A stretch of 64,000 nucleotides of DNA from Puniceicoccaceae bacterium (GTDB taxonomy: Bacteria > Verrucomicrobiota > Verrucomicrobiia > Opitutales > JAFGAQ01), in assembly GCA_028285755.1 (NCBI GenBank), contig JANQOQ010000006.1:124001-188000 (forward strand), given 5' to 3'. The position numbers were made by a program, and so were the translations under genes. The notes below the pieces were generated by a model. The model worked only from the letters and a program-made list of their open reading frames with translations, had not been told where the DNA came from and searched no databases. Positions 44,389 to 52,619 of the stretch are shown here, one piece after another. How positions within the stretch are numbered: position 1 is the first letter of the stretch; each line of letters starts with the position of its first letter.

Positions 44389-45810
44389 ATGATTTTTAAA
44401 AATAAGCTAAAAAGGTATTGTCTAATACTAACAGGTTTATGGATATTCAGTTTTCAGCTTTATGCAGAGCGGCCGAATATACTGATCATTGCCGTGGATG
44501 ATCTGAGGCCTGAGCTGAATTGCTATGGGGCGGAGCATATACACTCACCGTATATTGATCGACTGGCGGAGCAGGGAATGCTGTTCCAGAATGCATACTG
44601 CCAATATGCACTGTGCGGTCCCTCGCGCACGAGTCTGTTTACCGGGTTGCGACCTGACACACTGGGTGCCTACGGTAATTCGGCTCACTTTCGCAATCAA
44701 CTACCTGAGCACATTTCGTTGCCCCAATATTTTAAGGAGCATGGTTATGCGACTTACGGATTTGGAAAAATCCTGCACAATACACAAAGAGATGAGGTCT
44801 CCTGGACGGAGCCGCAGTGGTATATGAAGGAATACCAGTATGCAAATGCGCCCTATAAGGATAAGCAGGCATTAATCGATGGCATTCACCCGGAGAACCG
44901 CGAGGTGCCGCTTTGGGAGCGCGCAGAGGTGGGGGATGAAGCCTATCGGGATGGTCTGGCCAATATGGCTGCGATCGAGAAACTCCGCGAAATCGCTCAG
45001 GATGAGCAGCCCTTTTTACTATTTGTTGGCTATCATAAGCCACATACACCCTTTAATGCACCCGCGAAGTATTGGGATCTCTATGACGCGGAGACCCTGC
45101 CTATGGCACCCAGCCCGGAGCGACCTGAAGGCTCGCCCGACTATGCCTGGTATGACTCATCCTATGTGCGCAGCTTTAAGGATATGCCGGAGTCGGTAGT
45201 GCTCAGCGAGGAGCAGGCGCGCACGATCCGCCATGCGTATTTTGCCTGCGTGAGCTACATTGACCAGTTGGTGGGCGATCTGCTGGAGGCGCTTGAGGTG
45301 ACCGGCGAGGCGGATAACACCGTGATCGCGCTCTTCAGTGACCACGGCTATCAGCTCGGCGATCACGGAATGTGGAGCAAACACACGAATTTTGAAACCT
45401 CCACGCGCATCCCGTTTATCCTATATGATCCGCGCATAGATAACTCGGGCGAAACGACCGCCCGTGTGGAGCTGATCGACCTGTATCCGACGCTGCTTGA
45501 GCTTGCCGGCTTGTCCGCTTACGCACCACTTGAGGGGCGAAGCCTGAAGCCGCTGCTCAAGGATGAAACTGCCTGGGACGACCGTAACTCGCTGGCTTAC
45601 AGTCAGTTCCGCAGAGGGGGCTATCATGGTTACTCCGTGCGGAGCGAGCGATTTCGCTATACGGAGTGGCGTAACCGCGACACAGGGGAGGTGAGCACGA
45701 TCGAACTATACGACCACTCAATCGACCCCCACGAGAGCAAAAACCGAGCATCTGAGGAGAAATACGAAGCACATATCACACGTATGCGGGGCTATCTGGC
45801 AGAACTCTAG
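44389..45810 (+). CDS. secreted sulfatase (iduronate-2-sulfatase-like S1 group)
   Basis: A 473-residue exported sulfatase from the ATG at 44389 (GTG at 44383 would add two residues). The signal peptide runs to about LYA. The metal-binding start RPNILIIAVDDLRPELNCYG is typical of iduronate-2-sulfatase-like enzymes. The formylglycine site is C-G-P-S-R with Cys at residue 76, followed by TSLFTGLRPDTLGAY, and the second metal site is FSDHGYQLGDHGMWSKHTNFE. The C-terminal part, GYHGYSVRSERFRYTEWRN, agrees. Likely acts on sulfated hexose or hexuronate residues. Confidence 0.95.
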   Translation: MIFKNKLKRYCLILTGLWIFSFQLYAERPNILIIAVDDLRPELNCYGAEHIHSPYIDRLAEQGMLFQNAYCQYALCGPSRTSLFTGLRPDTLGAYGNSAHFRNQLPEHISLPQYFKEHGYATYGFGKILHNTQRDEVSWTEPQWYMKEYQYANAPYKDKQALIDGIHPENREVPLWERAEVGDEAYRDGLANMAAIEKLREIAQDEQPFLLFVGYHKPHTPFNAPAKYWDLYDAETLPMAPSPERPEGSPDYAWYDSSYVRSFKDMPESVVLSEEQARTIRHAYFACVSYIDQLVGDLLEALEVTGEADNTVIALFSDHGYQLGDHGMWSKHTNFETSTRIPFILYDPRIDNSGETTARVELIDLYPTLLELAGLSAYAPLEGRSLKPLLKDETAWDDRNSLAYSQFRRGGYHGYSVRSERFRYTEWRNRDTGEVSTIELYDHSIDPHESKNRASEEKYEAHITRMRGYLAEL

Positions 45811-45908
45811 CCTATGCACAGATAAAAAATTGTACTAATTCCATTGAATTGCTCTTAAGGTTGGTCAAGTTATCGAGCTAGAACTTATTTAAAAACGTAT
45901 CGATAATT

Positions 45909-47552
45909 ATGACAAAAAAGTTACCCCTATACCTCGCCGCATTCACAGCATTATTGGTTAGCTTCGCAATTAGTAGTGAAAAGGATCGACCCAATATCCT
46001 GTTTTGCATCTCAGACGATCAGTCTTTCCCCCATGCATCCGCTTACGGCTACGAGGCCATATCGACACCTGCATTTGATCGTGTGGCAGACTCCGGGGTT
46101 CTGTTTATGAACGGTTTTGCTCCCTCTGCAGGTTGTAGCCCCACGCGAGCCGCATTCCTCACCGGCAGATACATCTGGCAGATCGAGCATGCTGGCACGC
46201 ATGCCAGCAAATTCCTGCCTAAATATAAAACTTATCAGCAAATGCTGGAAACCGCCGGTTACTGGATTGGCTACACCGGCAAAGGGTGGGGCCCTGGTGA
46301 CTGGCGTGACAGCGGACGCGAACAAAACCCAGCCGGCCCGGTATTCAGCACTCATTACATGGAAACGGAGCCCGAAATTGCTCCGAATGACTATGCAACT
46401 AACTTTGCAGACTTTCTGGATCAACGTCCCGAGGGGAAACCCTTTAGCTTCTGGTTTGGCGCAAAGGAGCCGCATCGTTCCTTTGATCCGGGAATTGGTG
46501 AACGCAACGGTATCGATTTTTCGAAAATAGTTGTTCCGCCATTTCTGCCGGATACTCCGGAAATCCGAGAAGACCTAGCAGATTATTTGTATGAAATCCA
46601 ATGGTTTGATATGCACTTAGGCAGGATGCTCGACGAGCTTGAGAAACGGGGAGAGCTCGAAAACACACTGATTATCATAACTTCGGATAACGGCATGGCT
46701 TTCCCCTATGCTAAAGCAAACATGGTTGAGTATGGTATTCACATGCCCCTCGCAGTTGCCTGGCCCAAAAAGATTCCCGGTGGCCGCACAGCTTTGGATG
46801 TTGTAAACCTGATTGACCTCACCGCCACCATTTACGAAGCCACGGGAGTCGCACCCCCCACCCAGTATCCACTCAGTGGGAAAAGCCTACTCACTGCATT
46901 GATGTCACAGGCGGACGGTCAGCTCGATCCTTCAAACGATGCCACATTCAGTGGGCGCGAGCGTCATAGCTCAGTGCGATACAATAGCCTGGGCTATCCC
47001 CAGCGATGTATACGCACACATGAATACCTTTATGTGCTTAATTTAAGGCCTGAACGTTGGCCGGCCGGGGCGCCCCAAACCTATGGAGCTGGCAACTATG
47101 CAACCGACGAAGAAATCCAAAACAAAATTTTGGGGAAAATGCACCACGCCTATGAAGATATCGATGATAGCCCTGCCAAGACATTGTTGACTATTACAGG
47201 GCGGGAAGATCCTACAATTCGACCCTTCTTTGAACTCGCTGTAGGTATGCGCCCGGAACGACAATTGTTCAATATCGTAGACGATCCGGGCTGCCTCAAT
47301 AATCTGGCCGATGACCCTGCCTATGCAGAAATAGTAGCAAATCTCCACAAACGGCTTATCAAGAAACTCGCTGAGACTGATGATCCCCGTATCGTGGATA
47401 TAGATCAGGGAGATATCTTTGAGACTTACCTGCGATACAGCAGTCTTCGGTGGTTTCCTAAACCGGACTGGCTGATCAAAAACCCCGATGCATTGCCAGA
47501 ACAACCATGGCTTGAAAGAAGGCGTGGTAGTGCCCGTAGAGAATTTGAATAA
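45909..47552 (+). CDS. secreted sulfatase (S1, heparan N-sulfatase-like)
   Basis: A 547-residue exported sulfatase; signal peptide to about residue 22. Metal site DRPNILFCISDDQSFPHASAYG; formylglycine site C-S-P-T-R with Cys at residue 76 in APSAGCSPTRAAFLTGRY; second metal site ITSDNGMAFPYAKANMVEYGIHMPLAVAWP. The DDQSFPHASAYG opening and the size resemble sulfamidase/N-sulfoglucosamine-sulfohydrolase-type S1 subfamilies. The last 40 residues (WFPKPDWLIKNPDALPEQPWLERRRGSARREFE) are basic and Pro-rich. It is co-directional with the GH43-like gene. Confidence 0.93.
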   Translation: MTKKLPLYLAAFTALLVSFAISSEKDRPNILFCISDDQSFPHASAYGYEAISTPAFDRVADSGVLFMNGFAPSAGCSPTRAAFLTGRYIWQIEHAGTHASKFLPKYKTYQQMLETAGYWIGYTGKGWGPGDWRDSGREQNPAGPVFSTHYMETEPEIAPNDYATNFADFLDQRPEGKPFSFWFGAKEPHRSFDPGIGERNGIDFSKIVVPPFLPDTPEIREDLADYLYEIQWFDMHLGRMLDELEKRGELENTLIIITSDNGMAFPYAKANMVEYGIHMPLAVAWPKKIPGGRTALDVVNLIDLTATIYEATGVAPPTQYPLSGKSLLTALMSQADGQLDPSNDATFSGRERHSSVRYNSLGYPQRCIRTHEYLYVLNLRPERWPAGAPQTYGAGNYATDEEIQNKILGKMHHAYEDIDDSPAKTLLTITGREDPTIRPFFELAVGMRPERQLFNIVDDPGCLNNLADDPAYAEIVANLHKRLIKKLAETDDPRIVDIDQGDIFETYLRYSSLRWFPKPDWLIKNPDALPEQPWLERRRGSARREFE

Positions 47553-47579
47553 TCAAAGGCTCATGCGGCTAGCTGTATA

Positions 47580-47601
47580 GTAAAGTAGAGAGCTACTTTA
47601 C
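47580..47601. repeat. 9-base perfect inverted repeat upstream of the GH43-like gene
   Basis: Arms GTAAAGTAG (47580-47588) and CTACTTTAC (47593-47601) flank an AGAG loop and are followed by a run of eight A. It lies between the sulfatase stop (47552) and the GH43-like ATG (47659). On the plus strand it lacks a U tract after the stem, so it is not an ordinary intrinsic terminator. It could be an operator or a leader hairpin. Confidence 0.5.
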
Positions 47602-47658
47602 AAAAAAAATACCGTGGCAAGATTCCAGATCATACTTATTGGAATTCTACCTAGCACC

Positions 47659-48825
47659 ATGAAGCTCATCTATTCACTCGCTTTAATCCTGCTTACCTAT
47701 CACTTTGGCTTCTCGCAAGCAGCACACGTGCCATTGCCGACTGAGCCTATTCAGGCCCCGGTCAGGGAAGTCATGTCACGGGCAGAGATTGAGGCTGGCC
47801 TCAAATCGTACGATCGCGCGCTCTTTATTAAGAACCTCTGGATTCGTGACCCCTACATCACACTCGGACCCGATGATTATTATTACCTAACGGGCACCAC
47901 CATGCGCAGGGATGATCCGCGTGAAAAGACGGACCCTTACAACTCGGGTCTCGGCCAGCTCTCCGCGGTCGGCGATCAGGTGAACATTTGGAAAAGCAAG
48001 GACCTTATCGATTGGGAATACCTCGGAGCTCCCTACACGCTGGAAGACAGTTTTCACGAAAACCCGGGTAACGTCATCTGGGCACCGGAGGTCCATTGGA
48101 TAGAAGAAATGAATCGCTGGGCACTCGTGCATTGCCCCGGACCTAAGTCAGTGCTCGCCTTTTCAAAAGGATCGGAATTAAAAGGCCCGTGGAGCTACCC
48201 GATGCCGGAAGATATGGTGGGCAGGCATGACCCCTCATTGTATCGCGATCCAAGCGACGGCACCTACTGGATGCTCTGGGCCAATACCCGCGTCGCCCCT
48301 ATAAAAAAGGACTTTTCAGCCTTTTCCGGAGAATCCACGCGCATTGATCCCTCCAGCACCCGACCGGACCCGCGAAACCCGGGGCAACAGCTTACCCGTA
48401 TCGGTCACGAAGGCGCCACAATGATCAAAGTAGGGGACCAGTACGTCCACTTCGGCACCGCATGGTCGACAGACGGCATGCGCAGAGGCTCTTACAACCT
48501 CTACTATTCCACCTCCGATTCCATAAACGGCACATACGGCCCCCGAAAATTTGCAGGCCGCTTCCTGGGCCACGGCACCCCGTTTCAAACCCGGGACGGC
48601 AAGTGGTGGATCACCGCCTTTTTTAATGCCAATGTCGCACCGGTTCCCGTCGAGGGTATTCAGGATCGCGATCTGGGGGAGAATGCCCAAACGATCAATC
48701 TCCGTGGGGTCACCATCGTCCCGCTCGATGTCAGGCTGCTCAACAACGGTGAAGTCTACATCCGTGCAAAAGACCCTGCATACGCAGTGCCCGGACCGGA
48801 TGAAGCCCAACAGTTTGATCTGTAG
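47659..48825 (+). CDS. GH43-like five-bladed propeller glycosidase, secreted
   Basis: A 388-residue exported protein from the ATG at 47659 (a GTG at 47614 gives a longer, non-signal leader). Signal peptide to about FGFS. The clan GH-F catalytic triad is discernible: general base Asp in NLWIRDPYITLG, modulator Asp in GRHDPSLYRD and acid Glu in IGHEGATMIK. Blade motifs include DQVNIWKSKDLIDWEYLG, IWAPEVHWIEEMNRW and GKWWITAFFN. Likely an exo-acting glycosidase on arabinose-, xylose- or galactose-type side chains; the actual sugar is not determined. Confidence 0.78.
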   Translation: MKLIYSLALILLTYHFGFSQAAHVPLPTEPIQAPVREVMSRAEIEAGLKSYDRALFIKNLWIRDPYITLGPDDYYYLTGTTMRRDDPREKTDPYNSGLGQLSAVGDQVNIWKSKDLIDWEYLGAPYTLEDSFHENPGNVIWAPEVHWIEEMNRWALVHCPGPKSVLAFSKGSELKGPWSYPMPEDMVGRHDPSLYRDPSDGTYWMLWANTRVAPIKKDFSAFSGESTRIDPSSTRPDPRNPGQQLTRIGHEGATMIKVGDQYVHFGTAWSTDGMRRGSYNLYYSTSDSINGTYGPRKFAGRFLGHGTPFQTRDGKWWITAFFNANVAPVPVEGIQDRDLGENAQTINLRGVTIVPLDVRLLNNGEVYIRAKDPAYAVPGPDEAQQFDL

Positions 48826-48943
48826 CGCGATTCAGCATTAGCGAATAGAATACATTCCCACATTCCGTTTAGCAACGATGCTAAAACATGATTTTCGCTC
48901 TGGGTTACTGGACATTTCAGTGTTTTCTATTCCGTTATGTCGC

Positions 48944-49954
48944 ATGAATACTCAGCAATCCATCGATCGTCGCGATTTCATCAAGCGCACCTCTCTCATT
49001 ACCGGCTCACTCTGTTTATCTCCACTCATCGCAACTGCAGGTAAATCCGATCAATTCGGAAAAATCCTCCCCACCCGAAAACTCGGCAAAACCGGCCTCG
49101 ACGTTACGCTGTATTGTGTAGGGGGTCACCATGTGGGCCGCAATGATCATGCCTTTGCTGAAGCCTCGATCGACCGTGCCATTGAGCTGGGCTGCCGTTT
49201 CTTCGACACTGCAGAAGGCTACCAGCGCGGAGAAAGCGAAACACGCTTTGGAAAATTTCTATCACCCAAGTATCGCGAGCAAGTCCAAATCCTCACGAAG
49301 ACGCGGGCTCGCACTGGTGAAGAGGCAGAAACCCACATGAAGGAATCCCTGGAGCGTTTGCGTACGGATTACATAGACGTCTACCTCATGCACTCTATTG
49401 ATACGGTGGAAGATGTGGATAATCGCCTGAATAATGGCGTCCTCGAAGCGATCAGCAATGCCAAGAAAAAGGGCATCATTAAGCACATAGGATTCAGCGG
49501 TCACAAAACACCGGCCGCAAATAACCACCTGATCAACAAGAAGCTGCCCGAAATCGAAGTCATGCTTTGCCCGATCAACGTAGTCGATCCATCCTACCTG
49601 AGCTTTATCAACGATTCAGTCCCCGTGGCGCTTGAAAACAACGTAGGCGTTCTCGCCATGAAATCCATCGCAGGTGGCGGGCTGATCGGCGTAACCCCCG
49701 TTTGGGGCAGAGACCGTATGCAGGAAAGAGAATCCATCATTCCGGATCGCCTGTCCATCAAAGAGGCCCACCAGTTCGCGCTTTCATATCCGGTATCCTC
49801 ATTGGTCGCAGGCCATGATACCCTTGAGCAACTCGAAGCCAATATCGCAACCGCCAAAAATGCTACAAAGCTTTCCGAAGAGCAGCGCATGGAGCTGATT
49901 GCACGCGTGGCAGATATCGGGGCAGAGGGCTTTCACGAGCACTATAAGGCCTGA
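48944..49954 (+). CDS. Tat-exported aldo/keto reductase
   Basis: A 336-residue protein from the ATG at 48944, giving a twin-arginine signal (SIDRRDFIKRTSLITGSLCLSPLIATA). An in-frame ATG at 48878 precedes it without signal features. The reductase domain has RKLGKTGLDVTLYCVGGHHVGR, the Asp/Tyr pair in RFFDTAEGYQRGESETRFGKFL, Lys in ILTKTRART and His in VYLMHSID, then IKHIGFSGH. Tat export of a folded NADP-enzyme is common in this phylum, where periplasmic sugar oxidation/reduction may assist polysaccharide breakdown. It is set between the GH43-like gene and a sulfatase. Confidence 0.92.
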   Translation: MNTQQSIDRRDFIKRTSLITGSLCLSPLIATAGKSDQFGKILPTRKLGKTGLDVTLYCVGGHHVGRNDHAFAEASIDRAIELGCRFFDTAEGYQRGESETRFGKFLSPKYREQVQILTKTRARTGEEAETHMKESLERLRTDYIDVYLMHSIDTVEDVDNRLNNGVLEAISNAKKKGIIKHIGFSGHKTPAANNHLINKKLPEIEVMLCPINVVDPSYLSFINDSVPVALENNVGVLAMKSIAGGGLIGVTPVWGRDRMQERESIIPDRLSIKEAHQFALSYPVSSLVAGHDTLEQLEANIATAKNATKLSEEQRMELIARVADIGAEGFHEHYKA

Positions 49955-49967
49955 TTTTCAGGTTTTT
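49950..49967 (+). terminator. weak intrinsic terminator after the aldo/keto reductase
   Basis: CCTGA (49950-49954), a TTT loop, TCAGG (49958-49962) and then five T form a short stem with a U tract that includes the reductase stop codon. The stem of 5 base pairs is short, so read-through into the sulfatase 46 bases further on is likely. Confidence 0.35.
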
Positions 49968-50012
49968 CCTTGCAGGCGTTCGGTACTCCCTGCATCACAT
50001 TCTTTTTTGACC

Positions 50013-51602
50013 ATGAAGATTCTCAACAACCTGATAATACTCCTTTTTGCATCCCTGACGCTCTCAGCATCAGATCGCCCGAATATCGTATTCATCTTTA
50101 GTGATGATCACGCCACACAGGCGATCAGTGCCTATGGCTTCGAAATTGGCAAATATGCACCCACGCCGCATCTGGACCGTCTCGCAGACCAGGGCATCCG
50201 CTTCGACCGCTGTGTCGTTACCAATTCCATCTGCGGCCCCAGCCGTGCCACCATCCTCACCGGCAAATACAGCCACCTGAACGGCTTCTACATGAACGAA
50301 GCCACCCAATTTGACGGTAGCCAGGTCACCTTTCCGAAGCTCTTGCGTGAGTCCGGTTACCAGACTTCACTGATAGGTAAATGGCACCTCGCATCCGAGC
50401 CGACCGGCTTCGATCATTGGGAAGTGTTACCCGGTCAGGGCCTCTACTACCGCCCGGAATTCATCACCCCCGAAGGGATGATCACCGAGGACGGATACGT
50501 AACCGATGTGGTGACCGACAAGGCCATTGAGTGGATTGACACTGAGCGCAACCCCGATAAGCCCTTCATGCTCATGGTGCAACATAAGGCGCCGCACCGC
50601 GAATGGTCTCCACCTACACACCTTCTCGATCTCTTTGACGATATTGAATTTCCGGAGCCGGAAACCCTCTTCGATACCTACGAAGGCCGCACAAGCGCTG
50701 CCCATCATCAGGATATGACCATTTCGGTCACCATGGATTTTGACCGGGATCTTAAAGTAAATGCCGATCAACCCGGCACCACCCTGTACCAACGGGTTAT
50801 CTCGCGCCTTACTCCCGAAGAACGCAAAATCTGGGAAGCCGAAATACGTTCCCGCACCGAAGAGTATAACGATCCGGATCTTAAAGGCGTTGCCCTGGTC
50901 AAATGGAAATACCAACAATATATTAAGGACTACCTGCGCTGCATTCGATCGCTCGATGACAATATCGGTCGCCTGGTAGAACACCTCGATAAAACAGGTC
51001 TCAGTGAGAACACGGTAGTCATTTACGCATCCGACCAGGGTTTCTACCTGGGAGAGCATGGCTGGTTTGACAAACGCTTCATGTATGATGAGTCCTATCG
51101 CACCCCTTTCATTGTCAAGTGGCCCGGGACCATAAAGCCGGGCTCAGTAAACAAGCATATCGTTTCCAACCTGGACTTCGCGCAGACTTTCCTCGACATC
51201 GCGGGTGTTGAGCAGCCTGCGGAAATGCAGGGGATCAGCCTGCTGCCTCTATTGAAGGGCAAAGAGCCGGAAAACTGGCGTAAATATCACTACTACCATT
51301 ATTACGAGTATCCCGGCTGGCACATGGTTTATCGTCACGAAGGAGTCTATGATGGCCGCTTTAAGTTGATCCATTTTTACGATGTGGACGAATGGGAACT
51401 ACTCGATACCAAACACGACCCGCTTGAGCTCAATAACGAGTATCATAATGAGGAATACAGTGCGGTAGTCGCGCGTATGAAGCTCGCACTCAAGGATATG
51501 AAGGCGAAGTATCAGGTCCCGGAAGGCATTCCCGCGCCCCGGGATATTGATGATCCCTGGAGATACGCTTCAGGCGCGCGCAGGACGATCGAAGGCCTCT
51601 GA
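50013..51602 (+). CDS. secreted sulfatase (S1 family)
   Basis: A 529-residue exported sulfatase from the ATG at 50013, which begins the signal peptide MKILNNLIILLFASLTLSAS; the longer open frame overlapping the previous gene is spurious. Metal site RPNIVFIFSDDHATQAISAYG; formylglycine site C-G-P-S-R with Cys at residue 74, followed by ATILTGKYSHLNGF; second metal site YASDQGFYLGEHGWFDKRFMYDES. The HATQAISAYG opening and HYYHYYEYPGWHMVYRHEGVYDGRFKLIHFY tail are typical of S1 enzymes found in algal polysaccharide loci. Confidence 0.94.
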   Translation: MKILNNLIILLFASLTLSASDRPNIVFIFSDDHATQAISAYGFEIGKYAPTPHLDRLADQGIRFDRCVVTNSICGPSRATILTGKYSHLNGFYMNEATQFDGSQVTFPKLLRESGYQTSLIGKWHLASEPTGFDHWEVLPGQGLYYRPEFITPEGMITEDGYVTDVVTDKAIEWIDTERNPDKPFMLMVQHKAPHREWSPPTHLLDLFDDIEFPEPETLFDTYEGRTSAAHHQDMTISVTMDFDRDLKVNADQPGTTLYQRVISRLTPEERKIWEAEIRSRTEEYNDPDLKGVALVKWKYQQYIKDYLRCIRSLDDNIGRLVEHLDKTGLSENTVVIYASDQGFYLGEHGWFDKRFMYDESYRTPFIVKWPGTIKPGSVNKHIVSNLDFAQTFLDIAGVEQPAEMQGISLLPLLKGKEPENWRKYHYYHYYEYPGWHMVYRHEGVYDGRFKLIHFYDVDEWELLDTKHDPLELNNEYHNEEYSAVVARMKLALKDMKAKYQVPEGIPAPRDIDDPWRYASGARRTIEGL

Positions 51603-51623
51603 TCCGTCTCCCAACTCGCAAAA

Positions 51624-51661
51624 GGGTGGACAATCGGGAATACTTGCCCAATCATCCACCC
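51624..51661 (+). repeat. leader hairpin abutting a GTG start
   Basis: GGGTGGA (51624-51630) pairs perfectly with TCCACCC (51655-51661). An inner GGG/CCC pair (51636-51638, 51647-51649) could extend the fold. It ends one base before the GTG start (51663) of the membrane-protein gene and 22 bases after the sulfatase stop. It may mask the ribosome site or attenuate; no U tract follows, so it is not a standard terminator. Confidence 0.35.
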
Positions 51662-51662
51662 A

Positions 51663-52577
51663 GTGAAGATCGACAATTTACCCCTGTTATGCCTGCGCAT
51701 AGGCACAAGCTTATGTTTTGCAGGCTGGGCATGGGTGCACCTCTATTGGCAGGCTCCCTATGGCATACTCGTTTGGAATGCTGAGAATTTTGCATTTCTC
51801 CAGAAGCTGGGCATGAGCTGGGATACCATCGTCGGCACCGGGGCAGGGGACGGCCTGGTTCAGGTATGGATGTCGCGCATCGGTTGGCTTTATGTCTTAT
51901 TTGCCGTAATCGCATTAACTGTGAGAAAGGGCGCCTATCTGCAGATCGCAATACTCATTCTGGGCAGCCTGATGCTCTACATTCTCTTTTATGCCAAGTA
52001 CCTTGCGGTTGAACGGCAGCTCCCCATGCTGGTCGAACACGGCGGGCAGATACTCATCCCCCTCATCCTGATTTGCGCACTGCAATTTGGAATAAGTCAC
52101 CGCAGCACTATCATCTTGGCGATCATTGCGGTCATTACCACCTTTGCCGGTCACGGCAGTTATGCACTCGGCTTATGGCCTACACCCGGCAACTACTACG
52201 CAATGACCACACTCATACTCAGAGCCGATTTTGAAACCGTTCGCACCTTCCTACATATTGCAGGCATACTGGACTTCATACTGTGCATTGCCATCCTACA
52301 CCCCTACACACGTATCCCCGCAATCGCGTATGCCGCCTTTTGGGGCTTCGTCACCGCGCTTGCCAGGCCAGTCTCAGGCATGTCACTTAGCCTTAACTAT
52401 TGGGGGGCAGATCAATACCTGCACGAGGCCATACTCCGTGCACCTCATTTCCTAATTCCCGCGTTCCTGCTAATAATCTGGTATAAAGCAGTTAAAACAC
52501 ATAACGAAGGTGTCATACCGGGTAGGGGAAACAACGAGCCATTATCCACCCGGGCCTATCCAGTTGCTAACTCTTGA
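51663..52577 (+). CDS. polytopic inner-membrane protein, unknown function
   Basis: A 304-residue hydrophobic protein starting at GTG 51663 (MKIDNLPLLCLRIGTSLCFAGWAWVHLYW). About seven to nine transmembrane helices are evident, for example IGWLYVLFAVIALTV, LQIAILILGSLMLYILFYAKYLAV, ILIPLILICALQFGI and IIAVITTFAGHGSYALGLWP. Conserved-looking loops include EHGGQILIPL and GHGSYALG. The general look (GTSLCFAGWAWVHLYW at the N-terminus) recalls DoxX-like or heme-copper-associated membrane proteins, but I cannot place it in a family. It lies between a sulfatase and a PhoD-like phosphatase in the same direction. Confidence 0.75.
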   Translation: MKIDNLPLLCLRIGTSLCFAGWAWVHLYWQAPYGILVWNAENFAFLQKLGMSWDTIVGTGAGDGLVQVWMSRIGWLYVLFAVIALTVRKGAYLQIAILILGSLMLYILFYAKYLAVERQLPMLVEHGGQILIPLILICALQFGISHRSTIILAIIAVITTFAGHGSYALGLWPTPGNYYAMTTLILRADFETVRTFLHIAGILDFILCIAILHPYTRIPAIAYAAFWGFVTALARPVSGMSLSLNYWGADQYLHEAILRAPHFLIPAFLLIIWYKAVKTHNEGVIPGRGNNEPLSTRAYPVANS

Positions 52578-52619
52578 TTTACTCTTTCAAATTCACGAAA
52601 CTAAAACTAATATCGATTA

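Noticed and set aside
50427-51059. A 210-codon minus-strand open frame
   Set aside because: Antisense to a sulfatase with intact catalytic motifs.
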